Shown here one piece after another: positions 10,970-23,645 of a DNA stretch of 64,000 nucleotides; the stretch's first letter is position 1, and each line of letters begins with the position of its first letter. The DNA is taken from contig OX621173.1 of the NCBI GenBank assembly GCA_951640195.1, positions 599,780-663,779 on the forward strand, read 5' to 3'. The DNA is from Porpolomopsis calyptriformis (lineage: Eukaryota; Basidiomycota; Agaricomycetes; Agaricales; Hygrophoraceae). The notes under the pieces were generated by a model. That model was not told where the DNA came from and did not search any database. It was given only the letters and a program-made list of their open reading frames with translations. A program made the position numbers and the translations under genes.

Positions 10970-13428
10970 AACTTGCTTCTTGTCGTTTTAGTTTGGTTTG
11001 ATCTGCGTAATCGTTGTTGTTTAACTGAATCTACTTGTTTTCGTCTGGTGGGTTTGCGCAGGGCTTGGGTCATCAAATATCAAGTGAGGTGACCCAGTGA
11101 TCTCAGTAGTGTGCGCTCTGGTTTGCAAATCGTTATATTACGTGCCCTCAGTAAACTGGAGCTTGATATACAAGCCTCGCATTGCCCGATAGGTAGCAGT
11201 CACGTGTTCAACATAGACCCCCGCTGGCAACAACTTTTCCGGAACACATCCAGCTCCAAGCTTCACTGCTTCTTTACATCTGTACCCTCCACGCCTTATG
11301 CTAAGCTCAAAGAGAAAGAGATGCACATTAGCACCATTCGCAACACGACTTACCAGATCAAAAATTCGTCAGAGGTCTTTGAGTGCATAGCAGGGGTCGG
11401 GAGTGTGTACCTGGTGGTGGGGCTACAAATGATGTTGGATGCTGAGTTGCGAGAGCACCCCTATGCGAATGACAGACATCCTTGATATGGGCGGAGCCCA
11501 CTGTCGAAGAGCAAGACCCTCGTTCACTTCATCGCTCCTGGAGAGCAGGTCTACGCCATCCAGTATCGCAAGGTTGATTTATAGGAACCTGGAGAATGCC
11601 AATCTGGAGGAAGGGAACTGCTGGAAAATAAAGGTTGTAGTATGCGCGTATTTCCTCCAAGTTGGCTATTTAGGGCTGAGGCGTACCCCTATGTGAAAGT
11701 TTGAAACTACGTCACTCCTTGCTTTTTCTCAGAGATGCCATTGACGTGAGTTTCATTCATTTCCTCCAGCTCATGCATCCTTACCTCATTCCATAAGCAT
11801 CCTCATTCGACAAACGCAAGATCCTTCGGCAGAACCCATTCAATATATTGCTCAGTCCAAGATCACCCTCCCTGATAACGCCTATCTTAATATGAGCGGC
11901 AGCTATCTTGGTGTCGGAAATCCAGGAGACATCTTTCATGTTTGTGGAATTTTGCGATACAAGGTGTTATTTGTTCATTTAATCATTTATCAGGGAGCAA
12001 AGAAAGGAAGGAGCTTGTATCGTCCTTCCATGTTGTATCATGCCAATGGCACAACAACTCCTTACATGCCTGTGAACCTTCTTGCAAGACTTATTGAGTA
12101 TGAGGAGTTTGGGGCAACTATCATCGTAGTTGGTATGTCACTGCCTCCAATATTCGAAGTCTATTTCTTAGCCATTGTCTTGCAGAAAGAGAGACCGCCT
12201 TAGGGTTGTGGCGTTATGAACCAACACCCCCCCTTGAATGTTGCAAACAGCTGTTTGCCGATCTCTGGAATCAACTTTTATCCGCCTTCCATCCAAATTC
12301 TCCCCACAAACACACTCGTCCCCCTTCACCGACCTCAGAGGATATAAATCACACTCACAAGGATTCTGCAAAGACTGCACCTGTGCGGTCAGGTGTTGCA
12401 AACTCGTCTGGTGTGATCCGTCATCGGTTAGGGTTCACAGATGGATATTTCAAAATTCCTGACGATGGAGAGGACACTTAAGAGGACTGAGCTATGTGTA
12501 TTGTCTACGCTGGATACAGCAGTGAATCCATTGTAGTTTGACCACCCAATTGTCTGGATATGATTGCTGATTGACTGCACATCATCAGCGTAGCGAATAA
12601 CGCATTTTATGGCATTGCCGGATGCCATCTTTTATAAGTCTTCCAATGTCATATTCAAGAAACATCGATCAGGCTAATTCATCTTTGGTTTTAAAGCAAG
12701 AGTAATTAGGACACCACCACACAGCGCCGAGTGAAGAGGATACCTTCATAGTATACATGCTGGTAGGCGAAGTGTGTCTGGACACGAAGCAAAATTAAAC
12801 TTCTTCGTTCACCTTTGTGGGACGCTATCGCGCGCAACAAAACTAGGCAGTTTAAGTCAGGCGAAAGGAAATGTAAATGTAAATAGGGGCATGAACAGGC
12901 ATAGGAAGCGGTCTCTTGTCCTTGCATAGTATGGCAAACTCTGCGATGTGGCCCGAGGCTGTGTCTGCGATATAGTCAATCAACAGCAGACTGAAGAAAG
13001 TGGAATTGAATGGCTTGAGCCCCAGAATAGAAAGAGCGCTCACAGGAAGGCGTTGGGGTTACAGCCTAAAGTAAAGAATTAGTCACTCGAGGGACTTATT
13101 CAAGATGAGGTTCAAACCTTGTAGGCCGTAGACAAGAAGAGTGAGGTGCAACTAGGGGAGGGAAAATAGAACGAACCGGCTTCAATGAGAGAATAATAGC
13201 GGAAGAATCGGTAAGAGAAAAACGAGATTATCACATAGACCGGATGCATGTACAGGATTTGCAGGCTGGCGTAAATGGCAGTGGCCGTCCATGCAATGAA
13301 TGGATCTTGAAGGATACATCTGCCATGGATTTCGGTAACTCCTGATCTCGCAGACCGAAGAGCATTAGACGGGAATATGCTCCCAAGGCTTGACACTGTA
13401 CCGCACAATGCCAACAGGACACTCCTAT
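10970..13428. repeat. Right arm of the 2.46-kb inverted repeat
   Basis: Reverse-complement partner of 2013-4470. At its inner end it carries the last eIF3c intron and a damaged terminal exon (FAQGLGHQISSEVTQ, then an early TGA), followed by the QVYAIQYRKV exon-like stretch near 11540-11580, unit C, and the TTGGCATTGTGC segment at the outer end. The arms have the same length within a few bases, so no large insertion has entered either one since duplication. Confidence 0.75.
11740..12481 (+). CDS. Unrecognised gene unit, copy C (partial)
   Basis: Copy C is on the plus strand in the right arm. It reads HASLPHSISILIRQTQDPSA through MSGSYLGVGNPGDIFHVCG, an intron from about 11969 to 11993, AKKGRSLYRPSMLYHANGTT to GATIIVV, a second intron ending near 12171, and a last exon ending at KIPDDGEDT with stop at 12481. 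The frame is uninterrupted. A clear start codon and N-terminal exon are missing, and the phase of the upstream GTGAGT...CCAG intron does not join cleanly, so the 5' part may be decayed or lie in the poorly readable 11110-11700 segment. Confidence 0.45.
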
Positions 13429-14465
13429 AGGGGATGTAGAGAACCAGAAATGTCAGGAACTATAGATGTTGCGAAATCTGTTGTGGAGACGGCAGCCCCT
13501 TCAACCTCACACGCTTTGGGAACCCAACGAGAATAGAATCCAATAAGGTGATGGTGTCATCGAAATCCTAGAATGAGTCTTGGTCGATGGCTTCAGTGTT
13601 ATCCAATGAACAGGTCACCATTGTCGAGTTCGTAAGTAGAGATAGTGTTTTGGGCGAATTAGGTGTAATGCCAGAAGGGTATTGGCGTTCAACGTGGCAA
13701 CGCGAAGCGGCTGGGGATAGACAGGGCGCCGGATTGCGGCCAAAGAGGAGAGATCAATCTTCCGGCGATGGCTGAGTTCCGTTAGATGCCAAAGAGATTG
13801 GGAATTAGCGTGGGAACGCAGGCAAAGGTGCCTGTGTCCCATTATTAGACGTGTACATTTCGTACCCAAGCTCTTCTTTTGACCTCCATTTTTGAATATT
13901 CCAGGTTCAAACGGGTTTCCAGGTCAGACACCGAGCTGTTTCTGCGCCGGGGTCGTTCACCCAAGGTGAAAAGACACAATCATTTTAGATCAGGCACGAA
14001 TCCAGGCCCAGACAGTGTACAGACATCTCCCATCTTGTAAAGAAAACGCCATACGTCCTGCGCCATTTGGAAGGTACCTCCTTCTTGGAACGGCAGCTCC
14101 TTGTCGATCGTTCACTATCAGTTCTTCACATGCTTGTTCTCGGATGCGACTGAATTTCCCGACGATGTCATTTCATCGTCTTGTCTTGTCCAGCTGCCAG
14201 TTACGGATAGCGTCAGTGATAAAGTGTCTGTCAGTCCATTTGTCTTTATTTCGATCATCAGCGCCCGCTTGTTCTGCGATCAGAGTCTGGGTGCCTGCTT
14301 TCCCGTTGACAGGTTATCTTATCGGTGTTCCATTACCACCTGTGACCAAAAGTTGAAGGACAGCCGAGCAAACTGTTTTTTCCGGCGATAGAATCTCCCC
14401 GATCAATAGGTTTCAAAGCCTACATAAAGTCTTCATATTCCTCTCCAACATTGACAGTCTCGATC
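13429..14465. other. Intergenic stretch with no supported gene
   Basis: About 1 kb between the right inverted-repeat arm and the next gene. Short open frames exist on both strands (for example 13615-13869 minus and 14015-14356 plus), but none has splice signals, recognisable motifs or a plausible start. The part just before 14466 is the likely promoter of the downstream gene. Confidence 0.45.
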
Positions 14466-17395
14466 ATGTCCGCAAAGATGACCCCAGAACTTTTCCTGCG
14501 CTCTTGTGAGTTTCACTCGCCATTTTCACTGACCTCTAACACGCCTCTTCTGCTAGATCTTACGGATAAACAAGGGAGCTCCGGAAATGCCATCAAGAGT
14601 CTCGCGTTTGTACGTTTACTTTACCAATTACTTAAACGTTATTCTTACCAGTAACACTTCCAGAGTCCCGATATCATTCCGCAATATGGAAACGAGGTCC
14701 CTCCGACCACTCTCATAGATGAATACAAGAATTTTGTGAGCTTGTCCTTGCAGCCCAATGACACCAACAACATATACGTCCGTGCCATGACCACCCCCAA
14801 CGTGACAGCTCCATTCTCAAGAGCCTTGACAATGAGGGCTGTGCCAAGTGAACTTATCTTATGGCCTCAGGTGTGGAATCAAGTAACGGCACTCGCCCCT
14901 GGTCCGCTAGTCATTAAGGGCGATTCTTCTGATGAGGGTGCGTTCCTTTTTTTGTTTTGGTAAAGAGTTGGACTGAGTGTATGATGCAACCTTCGCCTAG
15001 TCGTCGCTGGGGCAGCACCATTCACACTGCGCCCCTCCAACCTCGGGGGGTTTAGCTATACGCTCATTGCATCTCAGTCCGCTGTTCCGCTTGATAATAA
15101 ACAGAACACGAACGTCAGATTGAGAGATGTTCTCCAAACTTTGCCCCCGAGCATCGGCAATTGGCGTGACTATTACAAATTCCTCAAGACTGATACATCA
15201 ACTACCTATTACAATGTACGTATGTATCATTGCCTTCTGTCGGTCTGTCATCAACCTCGTCTCCTGTGTGTTAGGTTATAGTCGCGGATCCTACCTCTCC
15301 CATCATCAGCATTGCTACTCGTCTTCGTATCTACGAGGACGATCCATCGATTCAAGCTGTAGACCTTCAATTCTCTATCGAAGTAAGTTTAAATGTTCTG
15401 AAGTTCCTCGAGCTAGAATAATCCAACTCTGATTCAGGTTGGTGGGCTGCCTTCAGACACCGAAGTCTCCTTGTCTTCCGACGATGGTAGCATCAATCTG
15501 GAGCGTAAGATGGTTGGGTCTGGCGACTTTGGTGTCCATGCCTCTTTGTCCGACGGGTATGACGGAATAATCACGATGAATATCTTCCCAGCCGAGGGAA
15601 GTGTGTTACCTTCCTCGTCGTGGATCTCCCTTCAAGTATTGGCAATCCAAAGTGGTGGTGGCGGTATATCTACAGCCTCTCTACTCGGTGCCCAGAATGT
15701 CATTTTTGACGCGGACGCCACTCGCAATCTCCGGTTCGTCTCTCCCGCTGCCGTGCAGTTGCGAAAGTTCCATCCTTCAACCGTTGGTGCTGAGGGCCCG
15801 GGAGCTGGCACTCCCGCAATCGGCTGGTGGTTCAGGGATCGAATAGGCGATACCAACTCGTATCCTAGGGACGGCGTGTTCAATCATTCTCCTGGTGCGT
15901 CTACATCGAATACCTTGTATGTCTTCATGTCCCTCAACCATGTCAAACAGATATCCAGGGGACTGGTGTCCAGCCAGATTCGAATATTGTTGCGGATATC
16001 GGTGGCCCCACCACTCAAAATGTTGATTACACGGATAATCATAATGTCGCCATCACTTCGGGTTCCCCAAACTTCTTCTACCTCCGTGGTAATTGTACTG
16101 AGAACAACTTTGTGGTCCAGTCGAGGCTCTTCGCAACCCCGTCCAATCTCTTGCTTTACCCTTCAGTGTACAGTCGATATTCAGTCAATGATTACGATGA
16201 GAATGGGAATCCTGCGTTGGCGATACGCTCTATCACCACCACTCAAGCCAACGGCTTCAATGTCTTCGACAATCCCTTCAACCTCCTGGATCCGTTGCCC
16301 CCTTCCGTTTACGGAGCTGATCATTACGCTATGCTAGCAGAGACACGTCATCCAACAGCCTCCAATCCTGATCCCCATTGGCCGCATGAAGATGTCGGGA
16401 ATTTTGCCAGTGGTGCGGGCATTCTCTATCTTTTCATCATGTTAATATAATGCCCTCCACAATCAGACGCCGACTTTAATGCCTGGATAGGATCCACGCC
16501 TACAGTTGCTTGGAGGAATATTACCTACAAAACCTCAAACCCTGCTGCTACGATAGTAATGCCGTCATCCTTTACCGTCCCCGCGAACATCTACCCACCC
16601 ACCACTATGTGGACTCTGGTTGCCCAGTCATACAATGCGACACCCGATTCTTTCTGTGCGTCATAAATTCTTCTGTGAATCTAGCTGCATTCCGCTTAAC
16701 TGTGCTCCATATCTTTCAGGGCAGTTGACGGGATATGGGCCAGCGATACCGGGCTTATCCATTGGATTCGAGAGGACACAACTTCAATATCCTAATGCCG
16801 TTCGTGATTTGAATAATATTTCAATTCGCGAAAAAGCTCACACCATGTTCGTTCTAGTCTAACGGATGTCATTTCACTGGTTTACCTATCGGCGGTTACC
16901 AAGGGGAGCTGGTACTTCAATGGTGGGCAGGAGCAGGAGCCATCCCAAGCGACCTTAAGTTCTCATTCATGCTTGTTGCCATGGCCCCATCGTCCATGGC
17001 GTACGGTTTGATCTTCTTGATCAATGTGTTCTAATGCTTAAGCGCTATCTCTTAAACATACTAGATCTTCATTCCACATCGCTCGGTCACTCCCTCTTGG
17101 GGTTGAGGATTGGGATTTCTCTGTCGGCCATCATCACCCTGGTCTTCCATCTGCCTCCAACAGCAAAGGTCGTCGCGCTCTCGCTCAGACATTCGAGCAG
17201 ATTGGCTCTCAACCATGGTCACATGCCGAGAGGATCAGAGAGTATCGCAGGAAGCAGAAAGCAGGGAAATCTAGACGCAACCACGGAAAAAAGAACGCAA
17301 CTGACGCGGGGAGGGAAGTTGGCGATGTCAGCATTGAACCTTTCAAGGCTTTTGTGGTTGGAGCAGACACGTTCCACATTCTTCCTGCTTCGTGA
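14466..17395 (+). CDS. Unrecognised multi-exon protein of roughly 750-800 aa
   Basis: Starts MSAKMTPELFLRS. The first intron (GTGAGTTTC to CTGCTAG, ending at 14558) gives RSYLTDKQGSSGNA, and a second ends before SPDIIPQYGNEVPP. Later exons read VVAGAAPFTLRPSNLGG, IVADPTSPIISIATRL, GGLPSDTEVSLSSDDGS, WWFRDRIGDTNSYPRDG, NFFYLRGNCTENNFVVQSR, HPHWPHEDVGNF-like sequence and, near the end, GGYQGELVLQWWAGAGAIPS. The C-terminus is a basic Lys/Arg tract (EYRRKQKAGKSRRNHGKK) followed by VGADTFHILPAS. There is no signal peptide or membrane segment. Intron number and phase support a real gene of at least nine exons. Some Cys/Trp/His-rich blocks look beta-rich, but I cannot name a family or a function. 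Confidence 0.6.
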
Positions 17396-17968
17396 TCACC
17401 AATCTTTAGGACACCTCATTGGAATTTAAGGATCGTCTGTGGCGCTTGATGTTGTCCGCCTTATTTCTGTGTGGGGACCCAACTTGTAGGATATATCATG
17501 GCACCTACCAACACGTATGCTCTTCTGTCGTTATATACTTGTTATACTCAATACTGAAACTCGTTTCGGCAATTTGAGGAGGCAAACCCGATGATCTTGA
17601 GCAAATCGGACATGGCAATTGTAACAAACCATTTCGACAGTTAGAACCCATTCTTCCCCCTAGTTCATCTTGCCCATAACCATGCTGTCTTTTGGTTTGT
17701 ATGTTTGAAATTCTACAGTATAATTCCACCATCAATAATAGTACCTGAACTCTTGGAAAACAGATAGCGAACCAGAAAACCTTTTGTCATTACGATAATG
17801 TAGGGGGGAAAATCGCTACATGGGGTTTTATAAAACTACAGACTGCCCATAGAATCAAATCGGTAAGTGATAGAAAAACAATCTACGCAGGGAAACCTTG
17901 TGCGGACGTGAGCAAATTACGTACTTTTGGATACAGAACGGGTATAAATTTGTGGCGATGTAGATGTC
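17396..17968. other. Convergent intergenic region, nothing seen
   Basis: This lies between the stops of two convergent genes. It is AT-richer than the flanking exons and would contain both 3' untranslated regions. No gene, RNA or repeat is supported. Confidence 0.5.
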
Positions 17969-20900
17969 CTAAGGATTCCCAAAGCGTTCGAAACGGTGGT
18001 TCAGCGAAACCATGAGGGTATTGAGGCGCCCAGATAACTCTCGGCCGTTGGCAGGCGTCAACCGAACCGACTCGCGCTGATTCTTGATGGACTCGTCGAT
18101 ATCAGCCATATCTTCTGATCGCTCGAATCGACGGAGTAATGAATATCCCAGGTGACTAAGATACCTGGGCATCTCACGGCTGCCTGTGGGTATGAGCCGG
18201 ATGGATTCGCGCAGGTGCGTGATCGCATCATCGCAATCGCGCAAGTCTCCTGATCGATCAAATCTGGGAAGCAAGGATAACCCAAGATTATCAAGATACT
18301 TTGGTAAATTGTGATCATCGGGAGGCGTGAGCCGGACGCATTCACGCAAGTGTCTGATCGCCTCGTCAACATCCCTCATGTCCCCCAACCGCTCGAACCG
18401 ACTACGCAATGAACAGCCAAGGTAGTTCAGGTACATAGGCAAGTCACGGTTATCGTGGCGTGTGAGTCGGATAGATTCCCGCTGATATTGAATTGCCTCG
18501 TCGATGTGACGTGCATTCCCCGATTGGGCAAACCGGAGTCGCAATGATGTTCCAAGGTGGCTCAGACACGCAGGCAAGTCAACGTTGTCAGGAGGTGTGA
18601 GCCGAACCGATTGGCGCAATCGTTTGATGGCCTCGTGGAGGTCCTTCGTATCGCCATATCGTTCAAATCGAGTAAGCCAAGACAATCCAAGATTGTGAAG
18701 ATACGAGCACAGATCATCACTGTCAGTAGGAGTGAGTCTGACAGATTCGCGTAACTGTCTTATGGCCTCATCAACATCATTTACCACACCCAGTCGTTCG
18801 AACCGACAACGCAAAGAATACCCGAGATTGTTCAAGTACATAGGCAAGACCTGGTCGTCGGAAGTGGTGAGTTGGACAGCTTCCTGCAACTCGTTGATCG
18901 CTTCATCCACATCAGCCAACTCCCCTAGTTGTTCGAAACGACGAGACAGCGAATAGCCGAGGTCGTTTTTGCGCATAGGCATGTCATCGCTTTCGGGAGG
19001 TGTCAGCAAGAGGGATTCGCGCTGATGTTTGATAGCGTTTTCGATGTCACTGATGTCCCCTAACCGTTCGAATCGACGCTGAAATGCCTTTCCAAGGTAG
19101 GCAAGACTCTCTGGCAAGTCTAGGCTGTCGGCAGGAGTGAGACGGGCGGATTCGCGCAAATGTTCAATTGCCTCATCGATGTCCTTGATCTCCCCTAATC
19201 GTTCGAATCGGGGAAGCAATGACAAGCCGAGATTATGAAGATATGTGGGTAGGTGAAGGCTATCAACAGGCGCATGTCGTACGCATTCTCGCTGATGTTT
19301 GATTGCTTCATCGAGATCATTCAGGTCCCCGAATTGTTCAAAACGACATTGGAATGAAAACCCGAGGTCACTGAGTCGTCTAGGCGATTCCTGGCTTGTG
19401 GTAGGTGTGATTCGGACAGATTTGCGCTGATACTCGATGGACTCGTTGAGATCGACAAGTTCCCCCGAGTATTCAAATCGGCGAAGTAACGAATAACCAA
19501 GATCATCAAGGCACCCAGGCAAGTCATGGCCGTTCTCAGGCGTAAGGCGGACTGATTGGCGCAGAAGTTGGACCGCTTCGTCAAGGTCCTTAGTGTCCCT
19601 AAACTGCTTGAATCGAAGTAATAATGATAACCCGAGATTGCGAGGCAAGTCAGGGTAGCCTGGAGTTGTGAGTTGAATAGAGTCCCGCCAGTGTTTTATT
19701 GCCTCGTCAATATCGGTTATTTCTCCAAACTGCTCAAATCGACACCTCAGTACTTTCCCGAGGTTGTCTAGATGTCTAGGCATGTCATGGCTATCAAAGG
19801 CTGTGAGCCGGGCAGATTCGCGCAAGTACTTGACAGCCTCATCGATGGGTTTCACGGTTTCTGATTGCTTGAATCGAGAAAGGAGTGAATATCCAAGGTG
19901 TTCCACGTATCCAAGCAAATCACGGCTGCCAGACGGGGTAAGCCGGATGGATTCCTCTAGATGTTCGATGGCCTCATCAATATCCTTCAATTCCCCGAAT
20001 CTCTCGAATCGACAAAAGAGCGTCCATCCAAGGTTATCCACATGCAAAGCTTGGTCCCGGCTACCGGCTGGCGTGAGGTGGACAGATCTGCGAACGTGGA
20101 TGATGGCCTCATCAATGTCCTTTACTTCTCCTGAGTGCCCAAACCGACGATATAATGAATACCCGAGATAGTTCAAAAAACCAGGTAAATCGCGGCTGTC
20201 GATGGGTGTGAGCCGAACCGATTCTCGCATCTTTTCAATCGCGTCATCGATGTCCTTCGTTTCTGCGGGTGGATCCGATGGATGTTTTGGTGAACTTAAG
20301 CAACTACAATGATCAAGCTCCCCACCCCTGTTGGAGTCGTTTGCGCTGGAGACTTCATGGGCTTGCTCGAATCGGCGAAGTAACAAGTACCCAAGTTGGC
20401 TGAGATACTTTGGCAGGGTACTACTGTCTGGAGGTGTGAATTGGATGGATTCACGTAGGCATTCAATCATCTTGTCAATGTCGTCTGTTTCCCCTAAGCG
20501 TTCCAATCGACTTTCCAACGACTTCCTAAGGTTCGCGAGACGCCTAGGCAAGAGATAACTATCGGGAGGAGAGAGGCGGACGGATTCACGTCGGTGCTTA
20601 ATTGCCTCTTCGATGTCTTCCATCTGCCCAAATCGGTCGAAGCGATATTTCAATAACTTGCCGAGATGCGTGAGGCGCCCAGGCAAGTCTTGATCATCAG
20701 GAGGCGTGAGGTGGGCGGATTCGCGCAGGCGTTGTATCCCTTCATCCAAGTCCTTCATCTCCCCGAATCGCTCAAATCGGCATTTCGACAACTTTCCAAG
20801 ATCGGCAAGCCGTTCAGGCAAGTCAACATTATCAGAGGGTATGAGTCGGGTAGATTCCTTGATGTATTTTATTGCCTCGTCGATGTCCTCCACCTCACCT

Positions 20901-21470
20901 AATCGCTGGAACCGACGAAAGACTGACAATCCGAGATTGTGGAGATGCTTGGGCAAGTCACGGTTATCTTGAGGCATGAGGCAGACAGCTTGCTGCAAAA
21001 GTCTGATGGCCTCATCGAAGTCATTCACATCCCGTGAGTGGACGAATCGACGAAACAAGGAATACGCGAGTTCAGTCGCAAATCGGGGTACATCGGGAGT
21101 GTTGGCAGGTGCGAGACGGAGAGATTCGCGCAGACGTTTAATCACCTCATCAGCATCCACTGGGTTTGCTGACTGCTCAAATTGATCGAAGGAAGATGTC
21201 GAACGCTCGAGAATCTTGAAAAACTTGGGCATATCACTGCTTTCGGTTGGATGGGGTTGCGGGATTGGCATAGGATTAACCTCCGCGCCATGTTCCGATG
21301 CCTCTAATTGAAAAGGCTATATGGTAAATGATTGGCAGACAAGTTGTAAGTTTATTGAACACCAAACTTGAGTGAGAATCTTCCGTGCTTTCGGGTTCAT
21401 TATGATATCTGGCTTTCTTGTTTGACGAGGACGGTGCTTCGGATTCGTCGAGCGGCGGCTCTGCAGACAT
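17969..21470 (-). CDS. Tetratricopeptide array protein (23 units) without a CHAT domain
   Basis: Two exons (21470-21368 and 21303-17969) join in phase to 1145 aa. The first encodes MSAEPPLDESEAPSSSNKK, and the intron joins SHS to KASEHGAEVNP. The rest is about 23 tandem helical units of 46-50 aa with the consensus DLPxxLxNLGxSLxxRFExxG-x-DIDEAIxxLRESVRLTPxDS, a TPR-like repeat. The regular register is broken once near residues 355-385 by a Ser/Pro/Cys-rich insert. In Agaricomycetes such arrays usually precede a C-terminal CHAT caspase-like protease domain. Here the protein stops inside a unit at RFERFGNP, and no CHAT sequence follows in any frame downstream. It could be a stand-alone scaffold or a truncated relative. 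A role in protein-protein interaction is inferred from the repeats only. Confidence 0.8.
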
Positions 21471-22163
21471 GTCGTTGGGTAGCGCGACTGGAGCAGTGCC
21501 AGAAGATGGGGGACATTTGGAGATCAGAAAATCCGAAATCTACCGAACGAGCCGAGTGCCTGAGCAGATGTAAGCTGTGTCCCACGAACGTTTGAGCCGG
21601 ATGGAATGATAATCTCAACCGGTAATTCAAAAGATTGCCGCGGTGTTTTTCTTATACAGGAATTGGCGATAACCAGACACCTACAATGAAGACATAGATT
21701 AATGGCAGAGGGAGGTACCACGTATCACTCACGTTCGGCGGGCGAAGGACGATACATTTAAGCGATGTCAAGACATTATAGAGCACAGCAAATGATCCTC
21801 GTAATCAACGCGTCTGTTGTTATGAGTCATTGATAATCTCTTACTTTCAAGATGATTTTCCAGCTCCACATCTCCCCTCGATCGAATTGCACAAAACGAG
21901 ACACAAGGATAAGGCTACCCTGCGTGCGTGCACTGATATTTGATATTGTGCTCGCATTTGTGTGTTCCTCGCAACGGATAAGTCAGCAAGATCAATGAAA
22001 GGCCCCCGCTCGAAAGCAACGTCACTTCCAAAGGTGCCTGCTTTTGGTGATGATTGCCTTTTACATCAGGACCCTGAACACTGGATTTAGGGTTAAGGTT
22101 ACCTACGTGGTCATCTCAAGGAACAAGCCCATCGCTCATCGCAACCTCAGAGCGAACATCGTC
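21471..22163. other. Divergent intergenic region
   Basis: Head-to-head spacer of about 690 bp between the TPR gene and hut1, so it should contain both promoters. Short open frames (for example 21524-21721 minus) lack supporting features. No TATA-like element stands out. Confidence 0.45.
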
Positions 22164-23645
22164 ATGGCGTTCGCAAGGTTGGCTCAGCTTTCTTTTGCTC
22201 TTGAGAGAAACTTATGTCTGTTTCCAATCCAACACCCAGGTTGATATTCTGCGTGGCCGGTGTCTATTCCATGTTTCTAGTGCGTTCATTGATCTGCACC
22301 ATATTTTTTATATCTACATCCTTTTAACTCGCATGTTACAGCTTTGGGCAATTGCGCAGGAGAGACGTACGGTTTTTCGACCTCGCTTTTACCCCGATCG
22401 CACTGACAGTCTTTGTGCCCAGTCTCTGTCCCATTTCCCTCCGTCTACCACGGCTCATCTGATAAGTTTCGTTCACCCCTCTTCATGGGGACTTGCCAAA
22501 GCGCACTCAGTTCTTTGTCAGCCATTTCATACACTCTCCTCCGACGAAAGCCTGGCGAGACACTTCTTCAAAGTTTGGGGCTCCGGAGCACCCAAGGAAA
22601 ACCACCACATCCTCTAGTCAATGGGGATGCACGGCTGAGAAAAAATGGACTACCACCATCGCCCGTATCGAATTCGTCCTTGCTTCTGCGTTATCTTCAA
22701 TGTTCATTGTTCATTACCACTGCTGCACCCTTCGGTTTCGCGGCGCTCTCGTATATTTCTTACCCCGCCATGGTCCTCGGAAAGTCGTGTAAACTTGTTC
22801 CTGTCATGATCATGAACGTCCTGCTATACCGACGCCGCTTTGCACCCCACAAATACCTCGTTGTGTTCATGGTCACCGCTGGAATCACGATCTTCATGGG
22901 TTTCGGCAACGAGCCGTCAAAGTCCGCAAAGGGGCATGAACATAGCACTCTGTACGCGAACGTGATCGGGATCACGTACCTCCTCATCAATCTGGCGCTT
23001 GACGGCGCGACTAACTCTACCCAAGATGAGATATTCACGCGATATAGCGTAACAGGTCAACAAATGATGTTCTGGATCAACATCTTTTGCACCATCCACA
23101 CCTCCCTCCTCTCTTCCCTTCCGCTCCCGTACATCCCAGTCATCCACCCGTCCAGCGGGGGGCGGTCCGAGTTCAGCGCCGCACTGCAGTTCATCCGCTC
23201 ACATCCGTCTGTGGTCGTCCCTCTCGCGCAGTTTGCATTCACAGGCGCGCTAGGGCAGTTGTTCATATTCGAGACATTACAACACTTTGGATCTCTGACT
23301 CTCGTGTACGTGTTCGAAGTGTCTATCGCTCGTGATAATATGCCCGATGACTTACACGTTTTTCGTTTCTTTTTTCTGCAACAAAGGACAATCACTCTGA
23401 CGCGAAAGCTCTTTACAATGCTCTTGTCGGTGGTCGTGTACAACCATAAACTCACACTCGGACAATGGTTGGGCACAGCCGTCGTGTTCGCCGGAATATC
23501 GGTAGAAGCATTCGTGAAACGGAAAGGTTCGTGCCCAATGCGCTGCCGTGGGTGTTACCTCGTGTCTCAACTCGCTTTAATGGCAGATGTTCACGCGAAA
23601 CGAGTGGTTCAAGAGAAAGAAAGGGCAAAGATAAAATCATTATAG
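22164..23645 (+). CDS. HUT1: UDP-galactose transporter homologue Hut1 (SLC35B1 family)
   Basis: Six exons (22164-22177, 22240-22279, 22342-22366, 22423-23305, 23387-23526, 23587-23645) join in phase to 386 aa. The protein opens MAFARLIFCVAGVYSMFLLW and contains AIAQERLSVPF, DKFRSPLF, ISYPAMVLGKSCKLVPVMIM, TFMG/IFMGFGNEP, LALDGATNSTQDEIF, FGSLTLVTITLTRKLFTMLL and KLTLGQWLGTAVVFAG, the diagnostic stretches of Hut1. It ends in a dilysine-type basic tail, AKIKSL, fitting ER residence. The family is a multi-pass ER nucleotide-sugar transporter; in animals SLC35B1 acts as an ER ATP/ADP exchanger, so the substrate here is not settled. The 14-nt first exon and 25-nt third exon are unusually small but make the family sequence exact. 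Confidence 0.9.
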
